This document shows, piece after piece, positions 51,193 to 59,756 of a DNA stretch of 64,000 nt. This stretch comes from CAYVUM01 sp964619055 (GTDB taxonomy: Bacteria > Pseudomonadota > Alphaproteobacteria > Rhodospirillales > Defluviicoccaceae). Made by a program: the position numbers and the translations under genes. Position 1 is the first letter of the stretch; each line of letters opens with the position of its first letter. The stretch is taken from NCBI GenBank assembly GCA_964619055.1, contig CAZUDB010000006.1:1-64000 (forward strand), in the 5' to 3' direction. The notes under the pieces were generated by a model. It made no database searches. It saw nothing but the letters and a program-made list of their open reading frames with translations, and had not been told where the DNA came from.

Positions 51193-51903
51193 ATGGTTGA
51201 GTTGTCAGACCTGCCGCAGGAGCGCCTGGAGGATATGGCGGCCGCTGCAACGGAAATTCGGGAATGCTATCGGCTACTCGCTAAGACACAGCTTAATGTT
51301 GTCGCGGAAGTCCTGAAAGGTCAGGGCGAATTTTATGAGTGGGATCATTATCCAAAGGGCGATGTCTACGATCCCGACACGCACGCCCAATACTATTACC
51401 ATGCCCACGCTTCCGGGGCCCGCGATGGCGAACATGGCCATTTTCATACATTTTTGCGGCCAAAGGGCATGCCGGGCGATGTGGCACCAGCCCCACTGCT
51501 GGATTATGAACCGCCGCAGGAAGCTAACGACGCCCTTAGCCACCTAGTCGCCATCTCCATGGACAGCTTCGGCCGACCGATCCGGCTTTTCACCACCAAT
51601 CGCTGGGTCACTGGCGAGGTGTGGTATCCGGCGCAGGACGTGATCCGGATGCTGGATTGCTTCGATATGGACCTGGCCTACCCGTCGCTGGCCGTGAATC
51701 TCTGGCTCAATGCCATGGTCCGCCTGTTCCGTCCTGAAATCGAGATGCTGCTGCGCGAGCGGGACTTGGTCGTTTCCCGCTGGCAGGCGGACCACGACAG
51801 CGTCAACGCCTATGAGGATCGAGAGCTCGAAATTACTTCCACCCTCGACGTGTCCGTGGATGGCCAGATTCAGCGGATCGCCAATCTCCTACAAGCATCG
51901 TGA
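51193..51903 (+). CDS. Conserved protein of unknown function with His cluster (DUF6969-like)
   Basis: A 236-residue cytoplasmic protein. An N-terminal helical part is followed by YEWDHYPKGDVYDPDTHAQYYYH and a His/Glu cluster: His70, His72, Glu80, His81, His83, His85 (HAHASGARDGEHGHFHTF). Then come SMDSFGRPIRLFTTNRWVTGEVW and LAVNLWLNAMVRLFRPEIEMLL. I believe this is the DUF6969 family, but that name is from memory. The cluster could bind a metal (inference). No signal peptide is seen. Its stop is 10 bp from the convergent chrA stop. Confidence 0.75.
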   Translation: MVELSDLPQERLEDMAAAATEIRECYRLLAKTQLNVVAEVLKGQGEFYEWDHYPKGDVYDPDTHAQYYYHAHASGARDGEHGHFHTFLRPKGMPGDVAPAPLLDYEPPQEANDALSHLVAISMDSFGRPIRLFTTNRWVTGEVWYPAQDVIRMLDCFDMDLAYPSLAVNLWLNAMVRLFRPEIEMLLRERDLVVSRWQADHDSVNAYEDRELEITSTLDVSVDGQIQRIANLLQAS

Positions 51904-51913
51904 CGCTCGGCCG

Positions 51914-53212
51914 CTACGGGCCAAGCACAGCAAAACCGAGAAGGGCCGCCAACGGCGCGACCTGCCATGGCGGTAGGGACCACACGCGCAGGGCCACAAA
52001 GCTGATAACGACAATCGCAAAGTGGAGCGGGCTCTGGACAGTCGTGGTCCACAACGGATCATAAAGTGCCGCAAGCAGCAGTCCGACAACAGCGGCGTTC
52101 ACGCCGGCCAGCGCTGACCGCGCCCAGCCCCGGGAGCGAAGCGCGTTCCAAAACGGCATCGTCCCGATCACGAGCAGCAGCCCGGGCAGAAAGATAGCGA
52201 CTGTCGCGATTAGCCCGCCGACAACGCCCCCAGGCCCGACCGCGATCACACTGCCGAGATATCCAGCAAACGTAAACAAGGGGCCCGGCAACGCCTGGGC
52301 AGCGCCATACCCGGCCAAGAACTGTTCCGCACTGACCCAGCCCGGCGCCACCGTGACCGCATCCAGCAGTGGCAGCAAAACGTGGCCGCCGCCAAACACC
52401 AGCGCGCCCGACCGATAAAAGCCATCAACCATGACGAGCAAACCACTGCCCGTCAACAACGCGGCAATCGGAAGGCCGCCAAGCAGCAGGGCGAACCCGA
52501 TGAGACTAAGCCATCCCATGCGAACGGAAATCGGAACCGCGAGATGCGGCGCCGCACCGGTGGTGGTCTCTCGCACGACGATCACGCCCACCACAGCACC
52601 GCATAGGATCGCCACAACTTGGGCGAAGGCCGTCGAGCCGACGGCCAGCGGCCAGGTCACCACCAGCAAAGCCGCCGCCGCCGCCAGTGTTGCGCGCGCC
52701 CGATCGGGGCAAAGCCGCTGGCCCATGGTCCACACCGCGTCCGCGACCACGGCAACAGCCATGGCCTTTAAGCCCACCAGCCATCCCGGTACCGGTCCAT
52801 CGCCATAGTGGCCGACGCCAAATGCGAACCCGATCATCAACACCGCAGACGGCAGGGTGAACCCAAGCCAGGCAGCGGCACCACCGGCCAGGCCGCCGCG
52901 TAGAATGCCGATCCCCACCCCCACTTGGCTTGACGCCGGTCCGGGCAAAAACTGGCATAGGGCCACGAGATCCGCGTACGCCCGATCATCGAGCCACCTG
53001 CGGCGCTCAACAAGCTCGTCTCGGAAGTAACCCAAGTGCGCGATGGGCCCGCCAAAAGAGGTCAGTCCCAACCGCAGGAACGCCAAGAAGATGGTGCCAA
53101 AGGACAGCGTGGGTGGTGGCGCATGCTGGCGCGACACAGCGTCCGCGTCCTCGCCATGGCCATTGCCTCGGTCCGCGCGCTTGGATGTCGCCGAGTCCGA
53201 ATCGGCCGTCAT
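51914..53212 (-). CDS. chrA: Chromate efflux transporter ChrA
   Basis: Long-form CHR family transporter of 432 residues, two repeated membrane halves. FLRLGLTSFGGPIAHLGYFRDELVERRRWLDD and ALCQFLPGPASSQVGVGIG mark the first half; GALVFGGGHVLLPLL, GWVSAEQFLAGYGAAQALPGPLFTFAGYLG mark the second. The N-terminal 35 residues are polar and His/Asp-rich. It overlaps the recR stop by four bases (ATGA), so it is translationally coupled to recR, an unusual pairing. Confidence 0.93.
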   Translation of the reverse strand: MTADSDSATSKRADRGNGHGEDADAVSRQHAPPPTLSFGTIFLAFLRLGLTSFGGPIAHLGYFRDELVERRRWLDDRAYADLVALCQFLPGPASSQVGVGIGILRGGLAGGAAAWLGFTLPSAVLMIGFAFGVGHYGDGPVPGWLVGLKAMAVAVVADAVWTMGQRLCPDRARATLAAAAALLVVTWPLAVGSTAFAQVVAILCGAVVGVIVVRETTTGAAPHLAVPISVRMGWLSLIGFALLLGGLPIAALLTGSGLLVMVDGFYRSGALVFGGGHVLLPLLDAVTVAPGWVSAEQFLAGYGAAQALPGPLFTFAGYLGSVIAVGPGGVVGGLIATVAIFLPGLLLVIGTMPFWNALRSRGWARSALAGVNAAVVGLLLAALYDPLWTTTVQSPLHFAIVVISFVALRVWSLPPWQVAPLAALLGFAVLGP

Positions 53213-53799
53213 GTCAGGGGCCGGCGGGCGCGCAACGCGGCGCTCAGGGTGCCGTCATCTAAGTAGTCCAGCTCGCCGCCCACGGGCACGCCAAGCGCCA
53301 GACCGGAGATCTGCACGCCCGTTCCGGCCAGACGGTCCGCCACGTAGTGGGCCGTCGTCTGACCATCCACCGTGGGGTTGGTGGCGATAATCACCTCCCG
53401 AACCACCGATCCGCGACATCGCTGCACCAGATCATCGATCTTCAAGTCTTCCGGCCCGACGCCATCAAGGGCCGACAACGTGCCGCCGAGCACATGATAA
53501 CGGCCCCGGAAGCTGCCGCCACGATCCAACGCCCACAAGTCCGCGACGTCCTCCACGACACAGATCAACGCGTCGTCCCGGTCCGGATCGGTGCAGAAGC
53601 CGCAGGGATCGTGTGTGTCCAGGTTGCCACACTGAGAGCAGGTGCGGACCGCTTCGGCGGCTGCCAGCAACGATTCGGCCAGCGGCAGGAGCACCTGATC
53701 TTTGCGCTTTATCAAAAACAACGCCGCACGCCGTGCGGAGCGCGGGCCATACCCGGGAAGACGGGCCAGCATCTGGGTAACCTGGTCAAGAACAGTCAC
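53209..53799 (-). CDS. recR: Recombination protein RecR
   Basis: RecFOR pathway protein of 196 residues. The HhH segment (MLARLPGYGPRSARRAALFLI) precedes the zinc finger (CSQCGNLDTHDPCGFC), the Toprim domain (LICVVEDVADLWALDRGGSFRGRYHVLGG) and a C-terminal ATNPTVDGQTTAHYVADRL. The product is full length. It follows ybaB by 42 bp, the common ybaB-recR order, but dnaX is not upstream in this window. Confidence 0.97.
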   Translation of the reverse strand: MTVLDQVTQMLARLPGYGPRSARRAALFLIKRKDQVLLPLAESLLAAAEAVRTCSQCGNLDTHDPCGFCTDPDRDDALICVVEDVADLWALDRGGSFRGRYHVLGGTLSALDGVGPEDLKIDDLVQRCRGSVVREVIIATNPTVDGQTTAHYVADRLAGTGVQISGLALGVPVGGELDYLDDGTLSAALRARRPLT

Positions 53800-53841
53800 G
53801 GCCGGCCACCCTGACAGCCAAAGACCGGGATGCGGCCGACC

Positions 53842-54165
53842 TTAAAATGGCAACGACATTCCCGGCGGCAGCTTGAGCCCGCCGGTAATCTCCGCCATCC
53901 GCTCCGCAGCCATCTTCTCGGCCTTCGCCCGAGCGTCATTGATGGCAGCGACGATCAAGTCCTCCAACACCTCCGTTTCGTTCGGATCGAGAAGGGACGA
54001 ATCGAGTCGCAGCCGCCGCGCCTCCCCTTTGCCCGACAGCGTCACTTCGACCATACCGCCGCCGGATTGACCGACAACTTCGGCCGTTGCCAGATCTTCC
54101 TGGAGGCTTGCCATCCGCTCCTGGATTTCCTGCGCCTGCTTCATCATTTGACCCAGGTTTTTCAT
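53842..54165 (-). CDS. ybaB: YbaB/EbfC family nucleoid-associated protein
   Basis: Small DNA-binding protein of 107 residues. MKNLGQMMKQAQEIQERMASLQEDL, VEVTLSGKGEARRLRLDSSLLDP and VLEDLIVAAINDARAKAEKM cover the family. GGAGAGC precedes ATG 54165; the frame continues upstream without conserved sequence. It is co-directional with recR and chrA. Confidence 0.95.
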   Translation of the reverse strand: MKNLGQMMKQAQEIQERMASLQEDLATAEVVGQSGGGMVEVTLSGKGEARRLRLDSSLLDPNETEVLEDLIVAAINDARAKAEKMAAERMAEITGGLKLPPGMSLPF

Positions 54166-54605
54166 ATCAGCTCGCTCTCCATTGTGGCCCGCAGCAGCCG
54201 CGGCCAGATCCCAAACGTGCTGTCGGACGAAGCACTTTTCGCCGCGGCGCGCTGTTTTTAGGCTCAGTAGCGGCGCATTTGGCCGCGGCGCGCAAGATAA
54301 CAGCAATGATGGCGGGTGTCATGCGAGCTACCAGCGATGATCCACGGGCCATCGGCTTCTGGCCGTGTGACATGATCGCAAGTCCTCGAGCATCGCGTCC
54401 GCAGGCCGCGAGCCGCTTAGGCCGATTGTTGCGTTTTGGCTACAGTGGTTCCCAAAGCACACGAACGAAGCCAGATCCGCTTGCGCCCCGAATCCGTTTC
54501 GTGGCTTGATTCTGACAGTTACCGGTTGGCGAGCGTCTGTTGGCGGGCGTTGTTCAATCCGGATCGGGTTTTTCCAGACACCTCGCAAGTATGGAGAGGA
54601 TGAAA
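54166..54605. other. Divergent region between ybaB and the first porin
   Basis: About 440 bp. A 12-bp direct repeat GCCGCGGCGCGC occurs at 54241-54252 and 54282-54293. A GGAGAGG ribosome site lies just before the porin start. I see no clear promoter boxes and no gene I can support. Confidence 0.4.
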
Positions 54606-55985
54606 ATGAAGAAAGTGCTCCTTGGAACAACTGCGCTCGCCGCTGCTGGCCTGATGGCCGGTTTCGCGGCCGACGCGTCCGCTGCCGAGCGGATTAAGCT
54701 CGAAGTTTCCGGTTACTCACAATTCTGGGTGGTCGGCCTCAGTCAGGACTTCAATGACACCGGGCTGCGCGATGTCAGCGCCCCCTCGGCACCGGCTTTT
54801 GCTGGAGCGTCGGGATCTCTAAGTGCAGCCGGCATCGGTAGATCAGTCGGCGATCTTGGCAACGTTCGGCCCGGAGTCGGCTATCACACGTCGGCCATCG
54901 ACTTTAAACAGAACGCGGAAGTGTGCTTCGTCGGGTCAACCACGCTGGACAACGGCCTGACGGTCGGCGTCAACGTGCAGTTGGAAGCCAGCGGTGAGGT
55001 AACAGGCATCGACGAATCCTACCTCTTCGTTCGTGGAAATTTCGGTGAGCTCCGGATGGGCGCCGAAGACAGCGCCTACGACCTGCTGTGGATCGGCGCC
55101 CCCAACGGCGGCGTCAGCATCGACGGCGAAGGCGATGTTGTTTCCAACAGCTTCATCATCGATACGGTCGGGTTTTTTCAGGCGGACTCGACCAAGAAAG
55201 ACTTCACCAGTGACGACACCAAGCTGACCTATTTCTCGCCGCGGGTCGGTGGCTTCCAGGCCGCTCTCTCCTACACGCCACAGGATACGGGTGCCGGCCA
55301 GCGGGACGCGAACTACAAGAACAATGGCGCCGCCGCTTACCGTGACGCGGTCAGCTTCGCCGCCAACTACCGGCAAGTCTTTGCCAGCGGCTTCGGTCTC
55401 GCGGCCTTCGGTGGTCTCGAATACGCGCGCGCCACGAACCGGCAATTGGGTTTCAATGCGGATGGCTCCGAAAGCTTGAACAACAAGGGCCAGCTGGCTT
55501 GGAGCGGCGGCGCCCAGTTGAGCTTCGCCGGCGTTACCGTCGGCGGTGGCTACGGTCAGTTCAACGGCCCAGCAAGTGGCGCCTGCCCAGCGCAATCGGC
55601 CAACGCAGTGGCGGTCGCCGGCGCGTGCTCTGGTACGACGACTGTTGTAAATAATGCCAACACCAACGATGTCAGCACCAACAACCGGGCCTGGTCCATT
55701 GGCGCCTCCTATGAAACAGGCCCCTACAAGATTGGCGCGGAGTACGTCTACACCAACCAAACAGGTCTGCTTGCCATCGATACCGGAGAATCGGATCGTC
55801 ACGTTGCCATGCTTTCAGGCACCTACACGCTCGGCCCGGGCATCCGCATCGTCGGCGGCGGCTTCTGGTTCCAGCAGAACGCCGAAAGCAACGTCAATGC
55901 CGGCGGCACCAACATCGTGGCTGCCAATGGCCAGTCCAAGTCCGAAGGCGGCGGCGGTACCATCGCGCTGACCACCAGCTTCTAA
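54606..55985 (+). CDS. Porin (first of a tandem pair)
   Basis: Outer-membrane general porin of 459 residues. A signal peptide (MKKVLLGTTALAAAGLMAGFAADASA-A) precedes the barrel, which begins ERIKLEVSGYSQFWVVGLSQDF and ends in Phe (IALTTSF), the usual C-terminal Phe for BAM recognition. Alternating strands such as RAWSIGASYETGPYKIGAEYVY and FGGLEYARA are typical. An insert of about 35 residues near the N-terminus distinguishes it from its neighbour. ATG 54606 has GGAGAGG 6 bp upstream. A hairpin terminator follows. Confidence 0.92.
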   Translation: MKKVLLGTTALAAAGLMAGFAADASAAERIKLEVSGYSQFWVVGLSQDFNDTGLRDVSAPSAPAFAGASGSLSAAGIGRSVGDLGNVRPGVGYHTSAIDFKQNAEVCFVGSTTLDNGLTVGVNVQLEASGEVTGIDESYLFVRGNFGELRMGAEDSAYDLLWIGAPNGGVSIDGEGDVVSNSFIIDTVGFFQADSTKKDFTSDDTKLTYFSPRVGGFQAALSYTPQDTGAGQRDANYKNNGAAAYRDAVSFAANYRQVFASGFGLAAFGGLEYARATNRQLGFNADGSESLNNKGQLAWSGGAQLSFAGVTVGGGYGQFNGPASGACPAQSANAVAVAGACSGTTTVVNNANTNDVSTNNRAWSIGASYETGPYKIGAEYVYTNQTGLLAIDTGESDRHVAMLSGTYTLGPGIRIVGGGFWFQQNAESNVNAGGTNIVAANGQSKSEGGGGTIALTTSF

Positions 55986-56418
55986 GTTTCGTCACCAGTA
56001 CCGTTTGGTTGGGGCGGCCCTCGGGCCGCCCTTTCCATATCCGGCACATGGCCCATCGTTTCCCGTGACGCTCGAGGTTTCCGATCGCCGGCAACCACAC
56101 CGACGTGGTTGTAAGCACGGCCTCCCAACCTGAGCAATCGTGTTGCAATTCGGGTACACACAAGAATAATGCGGATCTGGCCCATGCCCTTAATGCATTG
56201 CAGCATCGGTACTTTTTGCCCTGCTTGACGCTTGTATGTGCTGCGACTGAATGGCAACATCCTCTCTGCCACGAAACATTATAGCGTAAAATCTTGGGAC
56301 AGTTTCGGTGGGCCCCCAACCTTCAGCGTGGCAGTGTGTGCGTAACGCTCAACGGCGGACGACGCTCTTGGTGGGTGGGATGCGCATCTGAAATGTGCGC
56401 GATCGCGCAAAGGGAAAG
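55986..56418. other. Intergenic region between the two porins
   Basis: About 430 bp. The terminator of the first porin is at 56012-56034. A TTGACG (about 56225-56230) lies upstream of the second porin without a good -10, so the promoter is uncertain. No gene is supportable in between. Confidence 0.4.
56012..56034 (+). terminator. Intrinsic terminator of the first porin gene
   Basis: GGGCGGCC and GGCCGCCC form an 8-bp perfect stem with loop CTCG, followed by TTT. It lies 26 bp after the porin stop. The second porin has a nearly identical hairpin. Confidence 0.75.
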
Positions 56419-57654
56419 ATGCCAATGAGAACGTGTTTTTACCGATCAACCGCGCTGGCGGCGGCCGGATTGGCGCTGGGGCTCAGCGCCGATGCGACAG
56501 CCGCGGAACGGATCAAGCTCGATGTTTCGGGCTTCTCGCAGTTCTGGGTCGTCGGCTTGGCCCAGGACTTCAAGGATGGCGGGACGCGGGTACAGCAAGG
56601 CTTCAACGCATCAGCCGTCGATTTTAAGCAGAACGCGGAAGTGTGCTTTGTCGGCTCGACCGTGCTGGACAACGGCCTGACGGTCGGTGTTAACGTTCAG
56701 TTGGAAGCCAGCGGCGAAGACCCGACGGGGATCGATGAGTCTTTTCTATTCTTGGAGAGCGACCGGCTCGGATTGATCCAGTTGGGTGCAACGGATGGCG
56801 CGTCAGACGCTCTGTTTGTCGGTGCCCCAAATGGCGGTCTCAGCATCGACGATGAAGGCGATGTAGCCTCCAACGAATTCTTCATCGACACGGTTGGTTT
56901 TATTTCGCCCGATTCTACGAACAAGACATTCACCGATGACGCGGTCAAGGCCACGTTCCTCACGCCGCGCGTTGGCGGCCTGCAACTGGGTGTGTCCTTC
57001 ACGCCGCAGGAAAGCGGGCTCGGTCAGCGCTCACCGAACTACAAGGCCAATGGTTCCTTTCGGGATGCGGTCAGCGGTGGCCTCAACTACAATCAGGTCC
57101 TCGAGAACGGCTTCGGCATCGACATCGGTGCCGGCATCGAATACGCATCGACCTGGGCGACTGCAAACGGCTTCGACAACGACCCCAACGGCACCGCCAA
57201 GGGCATTTTGAGTTGGCAGGCCGGTGCCCAGTTTAGCTTTGCGGGCATAACCATCGGCGGTGCCTACGGCAAGCTCAATGGTCCGACCCGTGGCGGGTTG
57301 GCCGAAACCGGCGGCGTCACAAACGCGCAAACTACGGACGCACAATTCGAGAGCCGGGCATGGTCCATTGGGGCAACCTATGAAACCGGGCCCTATAAGG
57401 TCGGCGCCGAGTACGTCTACACCGCTGAGCCTGGCTTCAACGCCATCGGCTCCGGGGAGGCGGATCGCCATGTCGCCGCTGTCTCCGGCACCTACTTGCT
57501 CGGCCCGGGAATTCGCCTCATCGGCGGCCTGTTCTGGTTCCAGGAAAACGCCGAAAACAATGTCAATGCGGCTGGTGAGATCCTTGCCGGACCGAGTCAG
57601 CAATCGGGCACCGACGGCGGCGGCGGTACGCTGGCTCTGACCACCAGCTTCTGA
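56419..57654 (+). CDS. Porin (second of a tandem pair)
   Basis: Paralogous outer-membrane porin of 411 residues. The barrel begins ERIKLDVSGFSQFWVVGLAQDF and shares long identical stretches with the first (DFKQNAEVCFVGST, NGLTVGVNVQLEASGE, SRAWSIGATYETGPYKVGAEYVY), ending ALTTSF. The two probably arose by tandem duplication. The shorter size comes from a missing N-terminal insert. Start is ATG 56419 or 56425 after AAAGGGAAAG. Confidence 0.92.
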   Translation: MPMRTCFYRSTALAAAGLALGLSADATAAERIKLDVSGFSQFWVVGLAQDFKDGGTRVQQGFNASAVDFKQNAEVCFVGSTVLDNGLTVGVNVQLEASGEDPTGIDESFLFLESDRLGLIQLGATDGASDALFVGAPNGGLSIDDEGDVASNEFFIDTVGFISPDSTNKTFTDDAVKATFLTPRVGGLQLGVSFTPQESGLGQRSPNYKANGSFRDAVSGGLNYNQVLENGFGIDIGAGIEYASTWATANGFDNDPNGTAKGILSWQAGAQFSFAGITIGGAYGKLNGPTRGGLAETGGVTNAQTTDAQFESRAWSIGATYETGPYKVGAEYVYTAEPGFNAIGSGEADRHVAAVSGTYLLGPGIRLIGGLFWFQENAENNVNAAGEILAGPSQQSGTDGGGGTLALTTSF

Positions 57655-57700
57655 CCGTCCGAGTGCATCTGCACTGCCGCGCGTCGAGACTCAAACAATA

Positions 57701-57730
57701 GGGGCGGCCTCCGGGCCGCCCCTTAGTTTT
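57701..57730 (+). terminator. Intrinsic terminator of the second porin gene
   Basis: GGGGCGGCC and GGCCGCCCC form a 9-bp perfect stem with loop TCCG, followed by TTAGTTTT. It lies 46 bp after the porin stop and resembles the first porin's terminator. Confidence 0.8.
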
Positions 57731-57770
57731 GCTGTTGAGATTCCTTAAACGGGTGTTGGCGAGACGCTCG

Positions 57771-59246
57771 TTAGTGTTCGGGTGCCCGGCCGATGGGACG
57801 CGCGGACCCACCGCCTGCGGGTCCTGGACCAATCTGGGGCCGTCCGCTCCTTGATGCCGTCTGCCCCACCCCCGGCCCAGTTCCAGCGTCTCGCGGCAGC
57901 GCCGGTGCGCCGGCCATTGTACTGGGCCGCCAAACCTGTCGGGCGGGCTGCATAGCGGGAAGTTTGGCTAAAAGCACGCTAAGGATGCACATGATAGCAA
58001 CCAGATGATAGAACAAATCAAAGAAAGCGCGGTTGTAAAACGCTCCAGCGATTGAATACGAAATAACTGCCAGCTGAACCATTTCGGCCATCTTTGTTGC
58101 CCAATATAAATCCGGATTTTTTTTCGTTCTATTGATTATGCGTTGGCCAATCAGCAATGTCATTCCGATAAGGGACAAGAAAATTCCAAACCCAACGAAT
58201 CCGTGCTCACCAAGCACTTCAAAATAAATGCTATGAGCATTAGTGCCCGAATCTTTCATCAGACACAGGCCTTCGTTTCTCGCTACCAAGGCCTCCCAAC
58301 TGGAACATAGCCTCAAGCCAAAACGCGGGTACAAGGGTGTATAGTGAAAAACATCAAACCCGCCCCCGGTAACAGGATTATCTAAAGCAATCTTGACACC
58401 ATAGTTCCACATAACGAAGCGAGATGCTGTCGATGCATCTTCTTGATATTGACCGATACTCTTGATCTCCTCATCAATTTTGTCGGAAAACACAACCGCA
58501 ACAGCAATAACAGCAACTGTGCCAACGGCAGCGAGACTGATGCGGTAGCGTGATCGCAGCCAAAAAACAAACCCTGCAGCGGCGACTCCCAAATACGTCC
58601 CGCGCGAATAACTAGCAATAATAGCAAGCAGCGTTAAGCCAATAGCACCGAGCAAAGCCAGCTTTAACCAGCGCCGTTGCTCTGTATAAAATAAGTACCC
58701 CATGAGCGGCAGCACCATGCTCATCGCCAGTGCAATGTCATTGTTATCAGCAATGAAGCTATCAGGAGGGCCCCAAACAAGATATTGACCACCAGTCAAT
58801 ATAGCAAAAATCCCTCCTTTGATTCCATAAAAGCCAATAGAAATAGCGATAACCCAAATTAGAGCGTTTAGCCGTTCTCTTGTTGTAATTAAACCGAGCG
58901 TGACGAATGTAAAAAACAATATCTTCATCGTTTGAATGTATTTTTCGTGCGAATATTCGCCTGCCAACGAAAACACTGTCGTAATTGACACCCAAATTGA
59001 CAAAAATATCAACAAACAACTAAGCGTATTAAATGGTATTCTTTTTGGTTCTTTTGATAGAAACCAGCCAATTAATGTTACCAGCGCGATGATCTGCAAA
59101 AACTGGAAGCTATACGTGAAGCCCCAGGTCAGTCGATGCGGATTCATGTAGGAAAACCATGACCATGCCAGCACACCGACATGAGGCTTGATCAGGATGT
59201 ACGGCAACAGTGCCGCGAAGACCATGAGAAGCGCTGCGGATCGCAT
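57771..59246 (-). CDS. O-antigen ligase-like membrane protein, exosortase-associated O-glycosylation ligase type
   Basis: Wzy/WaaL-fold polytopic protein of 491 residues with about ten helices. Its N-terminus IKPHVGVLAWSWFSYMNPHRL plus TWGFTYSFQFLQIIALVTLIG matches the putative O-glycosylation ligase found with exosortase A systems. The large periplasmic loop holds the GTNAHSIYFEVLGEHGFVGFG motif. The codons are far AT-richer than neighbours over residues 1-430, while the last 60 residues (from MQPARQV, 57771-57953) are very G+C-rich and low-complexity. The gene looks acquired and its tail reset in local DNA (inference). No exosortase or PEP-CTERM gene is in the window. Confidence 0.8.
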   Translation of the reverse strand: MRSAALLMVFAALLPYILIKPHVGVLAWSWFSYMNPHRLTWGFTYSFQFLQIIALVTLIGWFLSKEPKRIPFNTLSCLLIFLSIWVSITTVFSLAGEYSHEKYIQTMKILFFTFVTLGLITTRERLNALIWVIAISIGFYGIKGGIFAILTGGQYLVWGPPDSFIADNNDIALAMSMVLPLMGYLFYTEQRRWLKLALLGAIGLTLLAIIASYSRGTYLGVAAAGFVFWLRSRYRISLAAVGTVAVIAVAVVFSDKIDEEIKSIGQYQEDASTASRFVMWNYGVKIALDNPVTGGGFDVFHYTPLYPRFGLRLCSSWEALVARNEGLCLMKDSGTNAHSIYFEVLGEHGFVGFGIFLSLIGMTLLIGQRIINRTKKNPDLYWATKMAEMVQLAVISYSIAGAFYNRAFFDLFYHLVAIMCILSVLLAKLPAMQPARQVWRPSTMAGAPALPRDAGTGPGVGQTASRSGRPQIGPGPAGGGSARPIGRAPEH

Positions 59247-59756
59247 CTTGCGTCCTTATCATCGTTATTCGCTCGTACCGCGCCTTGAAAGAAGGCGCGG
59301 TCGCTGCACGCAACACGTCAATTTCTCGTACCTACCGGCCTCATCTGACGGAATCGCCCGAAAAGGCCAGAACTGCACCGGCAACCGCGCCAAACGGCGA
59401 CACCGCCGCCCACCCGTTGTGTGCTCCAACCAACCGTCGCCGGTCCGTTGACTGGGTAAGCACCCGACTGACCGACCGCGTCGACCGAGCGAGGTCTGGG
59501 AGCCGGTTCATTCTGCTATTGGTTATCCCGCAACCTGGTTAGCGTGAGATTACCGTTCTTGGCACACAATGTCATTCTTCCCATTTATAAGTATTTCGGT
59601 AAAATCATCGTGTGTCACTGGTCCTGAGTGGATCGGTTTGCTTCAGATTGATAGACCAGTAGTGCGGTGAAGAGAGTCATCATGGATTGGCGCTAGTTGC
59701 GTCCGATCGCAGCACCAAGACCCCCCAACGGGGCCGTCTCAGGGCAAGGCCAACCG
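59247..59756. other. Divergent region between the ligase gene and the envC-like gene
   Basis: About 510 bp. The left half has short frames without ribosome sites. An AT-rich stretch at about 59560-59640 probably holds the promoter of the envC-ctpA operon. Nothing else is supportable. Confidence 0.4.

Noticed and set aside
54241..54293. 12-bp direct repeat GCCGCGGCGCGC
   Set aside because: Two copies of a simple GC-rich string in G+C-rich DNA; no regulatory or mobile-element context.
59563..59580. TTGGCAC resembling a sigma-54 -24 box
   Set aside because: No TTGC-like -12 element at the required 5-bp spacing; the bases after it read GTCAT.
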